Shown here: positions 33,704-43,375 of the stretch, piece after piece | Numbering within the stretch: the first letter of the stretch is position 1 | Layout of the letters: each line of letters opens with the position of its first letter | Source: Actinoplanes italicus | GTDB taxonomy: Bacteria > Actinomycetota > Actinomycetes > Mycobacteriales > Micromonosporaceae | Reading direction: 5' to 3' | Length of the DNA: 64,000 nt | Assembly (NCBI RefSeq): GCF_003001815.1 | Contig: NZ_PVMZ01000004.1 | Location: 62,001 to 126,000, forward strand | Position numbers and translations under genes: made by a program | The notes under the pieces: generated by a model | Database searches by the model: none | Seen by the model: the letters and a program-made list of their open reading frames with translations, nothing else | Told to the model about the DNA's origin: nothing

Positions 33704-35134
33704 ATGGAACAGAATCCGGTGTGGTCCCGGCGCGGATTCCTGGGGATGGGGGTGGGGGTGCTCGGTGCGGCCGGTCTGGCCGCGTGCGGCGCCGACTCCA
33801 GCTCGCCGCCCAAAGCGGTGGCGGAGGTTCCACAGGATCTCATCGATGCCGCGGCGGCGATGAAGGGCTCCGCGATGGGCATGCTGTCGCAGAAGCTCTA
33901 CTCCACCGCGGCGAACGAACAGCTCGACGCCTCGATCCGCAAGTTCGCCGACGCCACCGGCACGAAGATCGAGAACAGCCTCGTCCAGGCCGACGCCGGC
34001 GACGTGGTCGCCAAGATCCACGCCGAGGTCGAGGGCGGGGTGGCCCGTGACCTGGCGTTCATGACCGACTCGCGGTTCGTCGCGCAGTTCCACGCCCTCG
34101 GTGACCTGGAGGACGTGACCGACATCGTCACGGCGCTCACCGCCAAGTACGGCGAGCCCTGCGCCGAGGCCAAGAACTTCTGCGTGTTCGACGGCAAGTG
34201 GTTCGCCATCCCGTACCACTTCATCGGGATCGGATCCTTCCTGCGCAAGGACTGGATGCAGGAGAAGGGAATCGCGCCGAAGGACGTCTACACCTGGGAG
34301 GAGCTGCGCGACGTCTGCCTGTCGATCTCCGACCCGGGCAAGCGGCGGTTCGGCTGGGGCATGACCGTCAACCGCTCCGGTGACGGCAACGGCATGATCG
34401 AGGCGCTGATCAACTCCTACGGCGGCGCGATCGCCTCGAACGACGGCAAGAAGGTCACCTTCGACACGCCCGAGACGGTCCAGGCGGTCACGTTCCTCGG
34501 CGACATCTACACCAACCCGAAGTACAAGCCGATGCTCCCGCCCGGCGTCGACAGCTGGACCGACACCAGCAACAACGAGAACTGGCTGGCCGGCGTGCTG
34601 GGCTACACGCGCAACAGCTTCAGCGTCTACGCCGATTCCAAGACCAAGAAGAATCCGGTGTACGGGAACACGCACGTCTTCTCCGACTGCATCGGCCCGG
34701 CCACCGACAAGTCGCTGCTGCTCGGCCAGTCGCAGGGCTTCGTGGTCTTCAAGGGAGCGAAGAACCCCGCCCTGGCCAAGCTCGTGGCGCAGTACCTGGT
34801 CACCGCGCCCGCCCTGGTCGGCGTGGCGAAGGAGGCGCCGGGCCTGGCGATGCCGGCGTGGGAGAAGGTCTGGGACGCCGACCCGTTCTTCGCCAGTGGC
34901 GACCCCGCGTTCCCGATGCTGCGCAACATGTCCCAGCAGCCGCTGCCGCTGCCCACCAAGAACGGCCTGTCCTTCCCGCAGAAGGCCAGTGCAGGGCAGC
35001 AGGCCGTGGTCGCGGCCTACGTGCTCACCGACATGATGCAGCAGGTCGTGCAGGGGACTGCTCCGGCGCAGGCGGTCACCGCCGCCCACGCCAAGATGGT
35101 GCAGATCTTCTCCCAGCAGGGGCTGCCGCAGTGA
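33704..35134 (+). CDS. ABC sugar transporter substrate-binding lipoprotein
   Basis: The 476-residue extracellular solute-binding protein (family 1) has a twin-arginine signal ([10 protein letters not shown], Arg9-Arg10) ending in a lipobox LAAC with Cys28. The export mode is thus Tat followed by lipidation, which is common in actinomycetes. The body has the usual two-lobed features: TWEELRDVC hinge, GWGMTVN, and [12 protein letters not shown] ligand region. Neighbouring permease and regulator genes suggest a pentose or xylo-oligosaccharide ligand; this is inference. Its stop overlaps the permease start (GTGA). Confidence 0.9.
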   Translation: MEQNPVWSRRGFLGMGVGVLGAAGLAACGADSSSPPKAVAEVPQDLIDAAAAMKGSAMGMLSQKLYSTAANEQLDASIRKFADATGTKIENSLVQADAGDVVAKIHAEVEGGVARDLAFMTDSRFVAQFHALGDLEDVTDIVTALTAKYGEPCAEAKNFCVFDGKWFAIPYHFIGIGSFLRKDWMQEKGIAPKDVYTWEELRDVCLSISDPGKRRFGWGMTVNRSGDGNGMIEALINSYGGAIASNDGKKVTFDTPETVQAVTFLGDIYTNPKYKPMLPPGVDSWTDTSNNENWLAGVLGYTRNSFSVYADSKTKKNPVYGNTHVFSDCIGPATDKSLLLGQSQGFVVFKGAKNPALAKLVAQYLVTAPALVGVAKEAPGLAMPAWEKVWDADPFFASGDPAFPMLRNMSQQPLPLPTKNGLSFPQKASAGQQAVVAAYVLTDMMQQVVQGTAPAQAVTAAHAKMVQIFSQQGLPQ

Positions 35135-37119
35135 GTTCGGTCCGGACCCCACCGGCCCCGGCGCCGACGGCCCCCTCGCCGCCGGGACCGGGCTCGCTCA
35201 CGCCGGTCCAGCGGCGGCTCGGCCGCGACTGGCGTCTCGCGGTGGTGTTCCTGGCGCCCACCGCCGTGCTGGTCGGCGTGCTGGTGCTCCTGCCGATCGT
35301 CCAGTCGATGATCACCAGCACCACCGAGCGCCACGGGGCCGAGAGTGTCTTCGTCGGTCTCGACAACTACCTGTCGCTGCCCGGGGACCAGCAGTTCCGT
35401 ACCGGCGTGAAGAACTCCTTCGTCTTCACCGCCTATGCCGAGATCTTCAAGGTCGTCCTGGGACTGGCCGCGGCCCTGCTCCTGCACCGGATGCGTCGTG
35501 GGCGGGCGCTGCTGACCGGCCTGCTGCTGGTGCCGTGGGTGGTGCCGACGGTGGTGACCGCGTTCAGCTGGCGCGCCCTGCTCGACCCGATCTTCGGCAG
35601 CGTCAACACCCTGCTCACCGACTCGGGGATCGGCCCGCTGCTGGCGAGCCTGCATCTGGTCGACAGCTGGCCGGCGGGCTGGCTGTCCGACCCGGCGCTG
35701 GCCATGCCGTCGGTGATCCTGGTCAACGTGTGGAAGGGGGTCCCGTTCTTCACCGTCTGCTTCCTCGCCGGGCTCAAGGCCATCCCGGCCGAGCACTACG
35801 AGGCCGCCACCATCGACGGCGCCTCCACCTGGCAGCAGTTCCGGCACGTCACGCTGCCCGGACTGCGTCACGTGATCACGGTGACGGTCACCCTGTCGTC
35901 GATCTGGACGTTCAACAACTTCGACCTCATCTGGCTGCTCACCCAGGGCGGCCCGGGTGACGTCACCGCGCCGTACGTGCTGGTGGCCTATTCGAAGGCG
36001 ATCCTGCAGCTGCAGTACGGCGCCGGAGCGGCCGTCACCCTGGTCATGCTGCCGATCATCGCCGGGCTGGTGTTCGTGCTGGTCCGCCTGCTGCGTCAGG
36101 ACGCCGACAGCAGGCCGCCACGGTGGACCGGGCCGTCGCGCACGGCGGCGCCCTGGGTCGTCACCGGCCTGTTCACCGTCCTGCTGTTCTGGGCGTCGCC
36201 GCAGATCTTCTGGAAGGCCGCGGTGGTTCTCGCGGTGATCGCGCTGATCGTGGCCGGGTTCGCCCGGGTGGTCTCGACGCTGGGGCGGCACGCCTCCGCG
36301 GTGGTGACGCGCGTGGGCTCCGGCCTGGCACTGGCCGGTCTGCTCGCTTTCGTACTGGGCCCGATGTACTGGATCTTCGTGACGGCCTTCAAATCGGAGA
36401 CACAGGTCGTCATGCGCGACAACGACCTGTGGCCGACGCCGTGGACGATCGAGCAGTTCGGAGCCCTCTTCACCAACCAGCCGTTCGGCCGCTGGTATCT
36501 CAACACGCTCATGGTGTCGGCGGCGTCCACCACGGTGGCGCTGCTCTGCGCGGCGCTCGGCGGGTACGCGCTGGCCCGGCTGAAGTTCCGCGGCGCGCAG
36601 GGTTTCACCGTCACGGTGCTGCTCACGTACGTGATGCCGGGTGCGCTGCTGTTCATCCCGCTGTACCAGCTGCTCATCCAGACGCGGCTCACCGACTCGC
36701 TGTGGTCGCTGGCGATCACGTACCCGACGTTCACGCTGCCGTTCGCCACCTGGCTGCTCACCGGCTACTTCGCGTCGATCCCGGTCGACCTGGAGGAGGC
36801 GGCGCTCGTCGACGGCAGCACCCGCGTGCAGGCGTTCCGCCGGGTGGTGCTGCCACTGGCCAAACCCGGCCTGCTGGCGGTCGCGCTGTTCACGCTGACC
36901 AACGCCTGGAACGAGTTCCTGTTCGCGTTCGTGTTCATCACCAAGGACGAGTACAAGACGCTGCCGGTCGGGATGCAGTCGATGATCGCCGGGGACGTGG
37001 TGCCGCAGGGGCAGCTCGCGGCGGCGTCGCTGCTGGTCAGCATCCCGGTGGTGGTCATGTACGCCTTCGGTCAGCGCTTCCTGACCGAAGGGCTCACCGC
37101 GGGAGCGGTCAAGGGCTGA
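35131..37119 (+). CDS. Fused sugar ABC permease: MalF-like and MalG-like halves in one chain
   Basis: The 662-residue protein joins two complete family 1 sugar permeases. The first half (to about residue 320) has six helices and the cytoplasmic EAA loop EAATIDGASTWQQFRHVTLPG. The second half (from about residue 390) again has six helices and EEAALVDGSTRVQAFRRVVLPLAKPG. Between them is a linker (RPPRWTGPSRTAAPW) plus two or three extra helices. The partners are normally separate genes. The frame is continuous with no stop, so the fusion is in the DNA. No ATPase gene is nearby, so a shared MsiK-type ATPase is likely. The GTG start overlaps the binding-protein stop. Confidence 0.9.
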   Translation: MSSVRTPPAPAPTAPSPPGPGSLTPVQRRLGRDWRLAVVFLAPTAVLVGVLVLLPIVQSMITSTTERHGAESVFVGLDNYLSLPGDQQFRTGVKNSFVFTAYAEIFKVVLGLAAALLLHRMRRGRALLTGLLLVPWVVPTVVTAFSWRALLDPIFGSVNTLLTDSGIGPLLASLHLVDSWPAGWLSDPALAMPSVILVNVWKGVPFFTVCFLAGLKAIPAEHYEAATIDGASTWQQFRHVTLPGLRHVITVTVTLSSIWTFNNFDLIWLLTQGGPGDVTAPYVLVAYSKAILQLQYGAGAAVTLVMLPIIAGLVFVLVRLLRQDADSRPPRWTGPSRTAAPWVVTGLFTVLLFWASPQIFWKAAVVLAVIALIVAGFARVVSTLGRHASAVVTRVGSGLALAGLLAFVLGPMYWIFVTAFKSETQVVMRDNDLWPTPWTIEQFGALFTNQPFGRWYLNTLMVSAASTTVALLCAALGGYALARLKFRGAQGFTVTVLLTYVMPGALLFIPLYQLLIQTRLTDSLWSLAITYPTFTLPFATWLLTGYFASIPVDLEEAALVDGSTRVQAFRRVVLPLAKPGLLAVALFTLTNAWNEFLFAFVFITKDEYKTLPVGMQSMIAGDVVPQGQLAAASLLVSIPVVVMYAFGQRFLTEGLTAGAVKG

Positions 37120-37135
37120 ACTCGAGGGGATGGGA

Positions 37136-37172
37136 ACCGGGCCGGCGCGGGGTGGACGGGCGCCGGCCCGGT
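37136..37172. terminator. Bidirectional terminator between permease and xylanase
   Basis: A perfect 13-bp inverted repeat ACCGGGCCGGCGC / GCGCCGGCCCGGT (37136-37148, 37160-37172) with an 11-nt loop lies between two convergent genes. Confidence 0.88.
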
Positions 37173-37179
37173 CATCCGC

Positions 37180-38328
37180 TCAGCGGCGCGGAGCGCCGGC
37201 GGCCAGCGCCAGATCCTGCTGCAGGACGTAGTACTGGCTCTTGGGGTTCAGCTGCTCGTCGTAGATCAGGGCGGCGCCCTCCTGCGGGTCGTCGAACCAG
37301 CCCGGCACCCACGAGTAGGAGTCACCGAAGCCCCACGGCGTGAACGAGATGCAGGCGCGCACGGCCAGGCAGGCCTTCAGGCTCCGGGACCAATAACTTT
37401 CCTGGGCGTACGAGGCGAGCGGGTTCACCGGCGTGTTGACGGCGTCGGCCTGGGTGAAGGTGCGGACGTCCACCTCGGTCAGTGCGACCTTCTGACCCAG
37501 CGCGGCGAAGCGCTCCAGGTTGCTCTGCAGGTCGGGGTAGCCGTACTGGGTGGACAGGTGCCCCTGGAAGCCGACGCCGTGGATCGGCACGCGCTGCGCC
37601 TTCAGCGACTTGACCAGCTCGTACACCGCGTTGCTCTTCGGGCCGGTGAACTCGAGGTTGTAGTCGTTGTAGAACAGCAGTGCCTTCGGGTCGGCCTGGT
37701 GCGCCCAGCGGAACACGTCGGCGATGTAGCCGGTGCCGCCCCACGCCTTGTACCAGATGGTCTCGCGGGGCTGTCCGTTGTCGTCGAACGCCTCGTTGAC
37801 CACGTCCCACTGCCAGACGTCGCCCTTGAAGTGGCGCAGCTGGGCGAAGACGTGCTTCTTCAGGACGGCCTTCACCTCGTCGTTGGACAGGGTGGTGGTG
37901 TAGCCGTCACTGGACAGCCAGGCCGGCAGCTGGTTGTGCCAGAGCAGCGTGTGTCCGCGTACCAGCTGCTTGTTCTTCTTCGCGAAGGCGACCATCTGGT
38001 CGGCCTTCTCCCAGGTGTAGGTGCCGCGGACGGCCTCCACCTCGGCCCACTTCATGACGTTCTCCGCGGTGACGCTGGAGAACTGCTCGGCGGTGATCTG
38101 CGTGTACTTCTCGTTGCTGCCCAGCTGGTCCATGTTGACGGCGGTGCCGATCTTGAGACCCGTGCGCGCGCCCAGCGCCCGCAGCGAGTCGGCCGGATAG
38201 GCCGGGGCCGCGGACGGCCGGTCGGCGACCAGGTCGGGGACCGCCGTGGCGGACCCGACGAAGGCGAGTTGCCCGCCCAGCAGCGCCGCGGCGCTGGTGA
38301 CGGAGAGGAGGAGCCAGGGACGACCCAC
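37180..38328 (-). CDS. Secreted GH10 endo-beta-1,4-xylanase
   Basis: The 382-residue protein has a signal peptide of about 29 residues and a GH10 barrel. The acid/base is Glu179 (WDVVNEAF) and the nucleophile is Glu285 (ALTEVDVR). Other GH10 marks are VTAENVMKWAEVE, RGHTLLWHNQLPAWL and FTPWGFGDSYSWVPG. It has no carbohydrate-binding module. It would release xylo-oligosaccharides for the adjacent transporter and pentose genes. The GTG start follows AAGGAG by 7 nt. Palindromes 26-46 bp upstream are its likely operator. Confidence 0.95.
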   Translation of the reverse strand: MGRPWLLLSVTSAAALLGGQLAFVGSATAVPDLVADRPSAAPAYPADSLRALGARTGLKIGTAVNMDQLGSNEKYTQITAEQFSSVTAENVMKWAEVEAVRGTYTWEKADQMVAFAKKNKQLVRGHTLLWHNQLPAWLSSDGYTTTLSNDEVKAVLKKHVFAQLRHFKGDVWQWDVVNEAFDDNGQPRETIWYKAWGGTGYIADVFRWAHQADPKALLFYNDYNLEFTGPKSNAVYELVKSLKAQRVPIHGVGFQGHLSTQYGYPDLQSNLERFAALGQKVALTEVDVRTFTQADAVNTPVNPLASYAQESYWSRSLKACLAVRACISFTPWGFGDSYSWVPGWFDDPQEGAALIYDEQLNPKSQYYVLQQDLALAAGAPRR

Positions 38329-38353
38329 GGGGGAACTCCTTGTGGCGAGGACT

Positions 38354-38374
38354 GAAAGTTTCGGAATTGTTCCG
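38354..38374. promoter_or_regulatory. Operator-like sites upstream of xylanase
   Basis: GAAAGTTTC (38354-38362) and CGGAATTGTTCCG (38362-38374) are two overlapping odd-centred palindromes within 50 bp of the xylanase start. GAAAGTTTC-type sites are bound by LacI/ROK-family xylan regulators in streptomycetes; which regulator acts here is unknown. Confidence 0.55.
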
Positions 38375-38444
38375 GAAGCGTTGACAGGAATCTATGCGCG
38401 CGGAAGCGGCCGGTCAAGACCGGAGATGCGGTGCTTGAACCTGT

Positions 38445-39299
38445 CTAAAGTGCAGGAATCCAGTACGGGGTGGGCAGCCCCGACGCCGCGACGCGGGCCG
38501 TGAACAGCCGGCCGGACAGCGGATGTTTCGCCAGATCGGCGGGGGAGAGGTGCTGGGTGGCGGTGGTGATCACCAGCGTGTCCAGGCCGGGACCGGCGAA
38601 GGCAACGCTGGAGGTGTGCGGAGCGTCCACCTCGACGACCGCGAGCAGCTCACCGGCCGCCGAGCGGCACTCGACCCGGCCGCCGCCCCAGACGGCGAGC
38701 CACAGGTTCCCGGCGGCGTCCACGCACAGCCCGTCCGGATAGCCGTCGGCGACCGTGAACAGGGTGCTGCGCTCGCCGGCGGGGTAGTCGCGCACGTACA
38801 CCGTGCGGGACATCGTGTCCACGCTGTAGAACCGGTCGCCGGACGGGCTCCAGGCCAGGCCGTTGGAGAGCGTCAGGTCGTCGTCGATCGTGGTGCAGGC
38901 GCCGCCCTCGAAGCGGACCAGCACCTCCCGCTCGTTGCCGAGACTGCCGATCAGGAACCGCCCGGACGGGTCGACGGCACCGTCGTTCAACCGGCCGGGG
39001 GAGCCCTCCGGGAGCACGCGCGCGACGGGTGTTCGCCTGCCGTCGCAATGCACCCGGGTGAGCGTCTCGCGTTCGGCGACCAGCAGATCGCCGCCCTCCG
39101 TGACCGCCACGGCGCCGACGCTCTGCTCGAACGACCAGGTCCGTACCGGTTCGATGCGGTCGCCGAGCCGGCCCTCGTGAACGTGGCCCGCCATGATGTC
39201 GACCCAGAGCAGCCGCCCGCGCGCCGGATCCCACACCGGCCCCTCACCGAGGAAGTAGCCGCTGTCGCTTGCCGGCTCGGCGGTGTATCGCGTGATCAT
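38445..39299 (-). CDS. SMP-30/gluconolactonase-family sugar lactonase
   Basis: The 284-residue six-bladed propeller has the calcium-site residues Glu19 (LGEGPVWD), Asn105 (RLNDG), Asn146 (LSNGLAWS) and Asp189 (YPDGLCVD). It would hydrolyse an aldono-1,4-lactone, here probably xylono- or arabinono-lactone, to the sugar acid used by the dehydratase at 40164. The ATG overlaps the stop of the IclR gene by 4 bp, so regulator and lactonase are co-expressed. Confidence 0.88.
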   Translation of the reverse strand: MITRYTAEPASDSGYFLGEGPVWDPARGRLLWVDIMAGHVHEGRLGDRIEPVRTWSFEQSVGAVAVTEGGDLLVAERETLTRVHCDGRRTPVARVLPEGSPGRLNDGAVDPSGRFLIGSLGNEREVLVRFEGGACTTIDDDLTLSNGLAWSPSGDRFYSVDTMSRTVYVRDYPAGERSTLFTVADGYPDGLCVDAAGNLWLAVWGGGRVECRSAAGELLAVVEVDAPHTSSVAFAGPGLDTLVITTATQHLSPADLAKHPLSGRLFTARVAASGLPTPYWIPAL

Positions 39300-40075
39300 C
39301 GGAGCTCCGTGGCGCCGGCCACGATGGCGCGGATGGCCGGCAGGTCGTCGGCGAGCTTGCGGACCGGCATGCGGTAGACGAGGCCACTGATGCTGATCGC
39401 GCCGCTCGGCACGGTCGGCGAGGTCAGGTAGGCCGGGACGGCGAAGCAGTTGATCGCGGGCTCGTTCTCCTGGTCGTCGACGGCGTACCCGTCGGCGCGC
39501 ACCTGTTCGAGCGCGGCGTGCAACTCCCCGGCGTCGCTCGCCGACCGCTCGGTCGGCCGGTCCAGGGGCCGGTCGCCGATCCAGTCACGGACCGCCTGCT
39601 CGTCGTGCAGCAGGCCGGCGAGCAGCATCTTGCCGACCGCCGTGCAGTGGGCCGGGTTGCGGCCGCCGACGACCGAGTTGAGCCGGACCGCGCCGACCGC
39701 CGGGTCCAGCTTCGACCGGTACACCACCCAGCGGCCGTCCAGCGTGGCGTAGTGGACGGTCTCGCCGTACCGGTCGCACAGCGCCCGCAGGATCGGCATC
39801 ACCCGGATGTGGTCGGGACGCCGCTCGTGATGTGCGAAGGCCAGCCGCAGGAACTCGTCGCCCAGTACGTACCGGCCGTAGCCGTCCTGATGGGCGAAAC
39901 CGGCCCGGCGCAGCGAGGCGAGCGCCCGGTGCACCGTCGGCTTGGCGCTGGCGACCGCGCGGGCCATCTCCTCCAGCCCGATGCCGTCGGGGCGCCGGGC
40001 CAGCTCGGCCAGCACCGCCAGGACCCGCTCGGCGCCGACCAGCCGGTCCGGCGTCTCGTCGTCCTGCAGCGTCAC
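39296..40075 (-). CDS. IclR-family transcriptional regulator, copy B
   Basis: The 259-residue protein has a winged helix (AERVLAVLAELARRPDGIGLEEMARAVASAKPTVHRALASL) and an IclR effector domain ([20 protein letters not shown]). It is divergent from the sugar-acid dehydratase and coupled to the lactonase. An imperfect symmetric element GTTCCGATAAATGAAAC sits at 40095-40111 in the shared gap. It probably controls the lactonase-dehydratase pair, while copy A handles uptake and the FAH dehydratase. Confidence 0.88.
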   Translation of the reverse strand: MTLQDDETPDRLVGAERVLAVLAELARRPDGIGLEEMARAVASAKPTVHRALASLRRAGFAHQDGYGRYVLGDEFLRLAFAHHERRPDHIRVMPILRALCDRYGETVHYATLDGRWVVYRSKLDPAVGAVRLNSVVGGRNPAHCTAVGKMLLAGLLHDEQAVRDWIGDRPLDRPTERSASDAGELHAALEQVRADGYAVDDQENEPAINCFAVPAYLTSPTVPSGAISISGLVYRMPVRKLADDLPAIRAIVAGATELR

Positions 40076-40163
40076 GATTCCGGATCGTAGACCGATGTTC
40101 CGATAAATGAAACCACTGTCATGTCACCTTGATCGATGCCATGGTGAGTCGCGGAGGTGGGGG

Positions 40164-41879
40164 ATGAATCCACGACGCAGCGCGCAGTGGTATGGCGGCG
40201 ACGACCGCAACAGCTACATCCACCGGGCCTGGATGCGCCGCGGCCTGCCGGCCGACGCGTTCGACGGACGCCCGCACATCGCCATCGCCAACACCGCCTC
40301 CGACCTGACGCCCTGCAACGCCCACCTCGACGAGGTCGGCCGCAGCGTCGCCGCCGGCATCCAGCGCGCCGGCGGCATCCCGCACAACCTGCCGGTCGTG
40401 TCGATCGGCGAGACACAGGTCCGGCCCACCGCGATGCTGTGGCGCAACATGGCCGCCATGGCGATCGAGGAGATGCTGCGTGCCAACCCGATCGACGGCG
40501 TGGTCCTGCTCGGCGGCTGCGACAAGACCATCCCGGCGCTGCTGATGGGCGCCGCCTCGGTCGACCTGCCCGCCGTGGTGGTGCCCGGCGGCCCGATGCT
40601 GACCGGCACCTTCCGCGGCGTGCCGCTCGGCTGCGGCACCGACGTGTGGAAGCTGTCCGAGGAGGTCCGGGCCGGCACCCTGAGCAACGCCGAGTTCCAG
40701 CGCTCCGAGTCGTCGATGATCAGAAGCAAGGGCCACTGCAACACCATGGGTACGGCCTCGACCATGGGCCTGCTCGCCGAGGTGCTGGGCATGACCCTGC
40801 CCGGCGTCGCCGGCACCCCGGCCCCGGACAGCCGCCTGCTCGAGGCCGCCCACGCCACCGGCGTGCTCGCCGTCGAACTGGTCGACGCGGGCCGCCGCCC
40901 CAGCGACGTGATGACCCGTGGTTCGTTCCGCAACGCGATCGTCGCGCTCGCCGCCCTGGGCGGCTCCACCAACGCCGTCGTGCACCTGCTCGCGATCGCC
41001 GGCCGGCTCGGCGTGGAACTCACCCAGGACGACTTCGACACCGTCGGCGCCGGGGTGCCGCTGCTGGTCGACCTGCTGCCGGCCGGCCGCTTCCTGATGG
41101 ACGACCTGCACCGCGCCGGCGGCCTGCACGCGGTGCTCGCCGAGGTCCGTGACCTGCTGGACCCGGCCGCGATCACGGTCACCGGCCGCCCCCTGACCGA
41201 CTACCTGGACACCGCCGCCGTGTACGACCGCGAGGTGATCCGGCCCCGCGCCGAACCGCTGCAGCCGCACGCCGGGATCGCCGTGCTCTACGGCAACCTG
41301 GCACCCGGCGGCGCGGTCGTCAAACCCGCCGCCGCGTCACCCCACCTGCTGCGGCACCGCGGCCCGGCCGTCGTCTTCGACTCCGTCGAAGACCTGAACG
41401 CCCGCCTCGACGACCCGGATCTGGACGTCACCGCCGACTCGGTGCTGGTCCTGCGCGGCTGCGGTCCGAAGGGCTATCCCGGCATGCCGGAGGTCTCCAA
41501 CATGCCGCTGCCGGCGAAACTGCTGGAACAGGGCGTACGCGACATGGTCCGCATCTGCGACGGGCGGATGTCGGGCACGGCGTACGGAACAGTGGTCCTG
41601 CATGTCGTTCCCGAGGCGGCCGCCGGTGGTCCGCTCGCCAAGGTCCGCACCGGCGACATGATCATCCTCGACATCGCGAGCCGCCGCCTGGACGCCGACG
41701 TTCCCGCCGACGAGTGGGCAGCCCGCGAGCCGTCACCGGAGGCGGCGAAGGCGTACGCTGCCCCGCTGCGCGGCTGGGAGCGCCTGTACGTCGACACGGT
41801 CGGCCAGGCCGACACCGGCGCCGACTGCGACTTCCTGCTCGGCGCCAGCGGCGACCAGGTCTCCCGCGAGTCCCACTGA
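40164..41879 (+). CDS. IlvD/EDD-family sugar-acid dehydratase (arabonate/xylonate type)
   Basis: The 571-residue dehydratase has candidate iron-sulfur ligands Cys51 (DLTPCNAHL), Cys119 (GGCDKT) and Cys192 (KGHCNTMG). GPMLTGTFRGVPLGCGTDVWKLSEE is the signature of L-arabonate/D-xylonate dehydratases, as opposed to IlvD or phosphogluconate dehydratase. It would convert the pentonate to 2-keto-3-deoxy-pentonate, the substrate of the FAH-family enzyme at 31897. ATG 40164 follows GGAGGTGGGGG. The longer frame to 40107 crosses the putative operator and is not used. Confidence 0.9.
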   Translation: MNPRRSAQWYGGDDRNSYIHRAWMRRGLPADAFDGRPHIAIANTASDLTPCNAHLDEVGRSVAAGIQRAGGIPHNLPVVSIGETQVRPTAMLWRNMAAMAIEEMLRANPIDGVVLLGGCDKTIPALLMGAASVDLPAVVVPGGPMLTGTFRGVPLGCGTDVWKLSEEVRAGTLSNAEFQRSESSMIRSKGHCNTMGTASTMGLLAEVLGMTLPGVAGTPAPDSRLLEAAHATGVLAVELVDAGRRPSDVMTRGSFRNAIVALAALGGSTNAVVHLLAIAGRLGVELTQDDFDTVGAGVPLLVDLLPAGRFLMDDLHRAGGLHAVLAEVRDLLDPAAITVTGRPLTDYLDTAAVYDREVIRPRAEPLQPHAGIAVLYGNLAPGGAVVKPAAASPHLLRHRGPAVVFDSVEDLNARLDDPDLDVTADSVLVLRGCGPKGYPGMPEVSNMPLPAKLLEQGVRDMVRICDGRMSGTAYGTVVLHVVPEAAAGGPLAKVRTGDMIILDIASRRLDADVPADEWAAREPSPEAAKAYAAPLRGWERLYVDTVGQADTGADCDFLLGASGDQVSRESH

Positions 41880-41971
41880 CCCGCCATCGTGGCTCAGGCG
41901 GGCCGGTGGTGAGTGCCGACTCCAGGATCGCCCGGCGCCGCCGGACGTCCTCGCCGCCCGTCGTCCGCCGA

Positions 41972-43303
41972 TCAGCGGTAGCGGGCGACGAAGAAGTCGC
42001 CCCAGTAGTACGGATCGGTGGCGGTGGTTCCCGCCGCCACCACCCGGCCGCGGCGATCCAGGGCCAGTGCCGCGAGCTGGGTGCTGCTGGAGCCGAAGTA
42101 GGTGGCCAGCACGCCGTCGGTGCCGAAACCCCGGTCGAGTGTGCCGTCACGGTGATAACGCGCCAGGGTGAACGCGCCACCGGCCGCTCCGACCAGCAGC
42201 TTGGTGCCCTGTGCCACGACGGCGACGCCGACGGCGTTGTCCATCTCCGTGGTCACCAGGCCGTCGGTCCCGAAGGTGCGATCGAGACTGCCGTCACCCC
42301 GGTAGCGGGCGAGCGCGACCGCGGAACTCAGCGGCGAACCGCTGCCTCCCACGGCGAGGATCCGGCCGAGCCGGTCGACGAGCAGGGCGGAGGCGCGGTC
42401 GGCTCCGCCGAAGTCGGTGACCACCATGCCGTCACCGCCGAAGCCCGTGTCCAACGTGCCGTCACGGTGGTAGCGGGCGAGGGCGAAGTCTATGCCGTCG
42501 GCCGACGTCTCGCCGGCGACGACGAGCTTGCCGTCGGCCTGGAGCACCAGAGCGGCCGCCGAGCTGTTGCCACCGAACCTGGTCACCACCCTGCCGCCGG
42601 AGCCGAAGCTGGTGTCGAGCGTGCCGTCGGCGCGGTAGCGGGCCAGCGCGATGTCGTCGCTCACCGGATAGTTCTGGGTGTTCCCGGCGACCACGATCTT
42701 GCCGTCGGGCTGCCGGACCATGGCCTTCGCGGTGTCGGACGTACCGCCGAAGTCGGTGCTGACCTTCCCGCCGCTGCCGAAGGCGGGATCCAGAGTGCCG
42801 TCGCGCCGGTAGCGGGCCAGGGCGAAGTCGGCGTCACCGGTGTCGTCGGTGAAGGCTCGGCCGGCCGCCACCACGGAGCCGTCCGGCTGTCCGGCCACCG
42901 CGTAGGCGTCGTCGGATGATCCGAAGAAGTCCGTCGTCACCTTCCCGCCGGAGCCGAAGCCCGGATCGAGGTCACCGTCGGCGGTGTACCGGGTGAGGCC
43001 GAAGTCCGTCACACCCACTCCGTCGACGAGCCGCCCGGCCGAACCGGCGACGACCGGCTTGTCGTTTTGCATCAGCAGGGCCAAACCCTCGTCGATGAAC
43101 CCGGTGAAGTCCGTGCCGGCAGTACCGGCGGTGCCGAAGGAGGGGTCCAGCCCGAACGCGCGGGCCTGCGCGGGAGCCACCCCGGTCAACGCTCCGGCGA
43201 GGGACCCGATGGCCAGCACGGCGGCGCCGGTGGACCAGCGGCCGGCCGGCGATCGGGGCGTGCCCATGGTGCGACGTTTGCGGTGGTACATGAGAGATCG
43301 CAT
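41972..43303 (-). CDS. Secreted delta-60 repeat beta-propeller protein
   Basis: The 443-residue protein has a hydrophobic signal segment (TGAAVLAIGSLAGALTGVAPAQA). Seven or so repeats of about 50-55 residues follow the pattern DFALARYxxDGTLDxxFGxxGxVxTDFGG, then a variable region with PDGKIVVAG. This is the delta-60 repeat (TIGR02608 type), found in secreted proteins of unknown function. Starts at 43303 and 43267 are both possible and neither has a good ribosome site. The gene is convergent with the dehydratase. Confidence 0.88.
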   Translation of the reverse strand: MRSLMYHRKRRTMGTPRSPAGRWSTGAAVLAIGSLAGALTGVAPAQARAFGLDPSFGTAGTAGTDFTGFIDEGLALLMQNDKPVVAGSAGRLVDGVGVTDFGLTRYTADGDLDPGFGSGGKVTTDFFGSSDDAYAVAGQPDGSVVAAGRAFTDDTGDADFALARYRRDGTLDPAFGSGGKVSTDFGGTSDTAKAMVRQPDGKIVVAGNTQNYPVSDDIALARYRADGTLDTSFGSGGRVVTRFGGNSSAAALVLQADGKLVVAGETSADGIDFALARYHRDGTLDTGFGGDGMVVTDFGGADRASALLVDRLGRILAVGGSGSPLSSAVALARYRGDGSLDRTFGTDGLVTTEMDNAVGVAVVAQGTKLLVGAAGGAFTLARYHRDGTLDRGFGTDGVLATYFGSSSTQLAALALDRRGRVVAAGTTATDPYYWGDFFVARYR

Positions 43304-43375
43304 GGGGTGATGGTTCGCCCGCAGCCGGTAGGCGTCAACGAAGGGTCGGCTACCCCCGTGCGCGGGCGGGGACCG

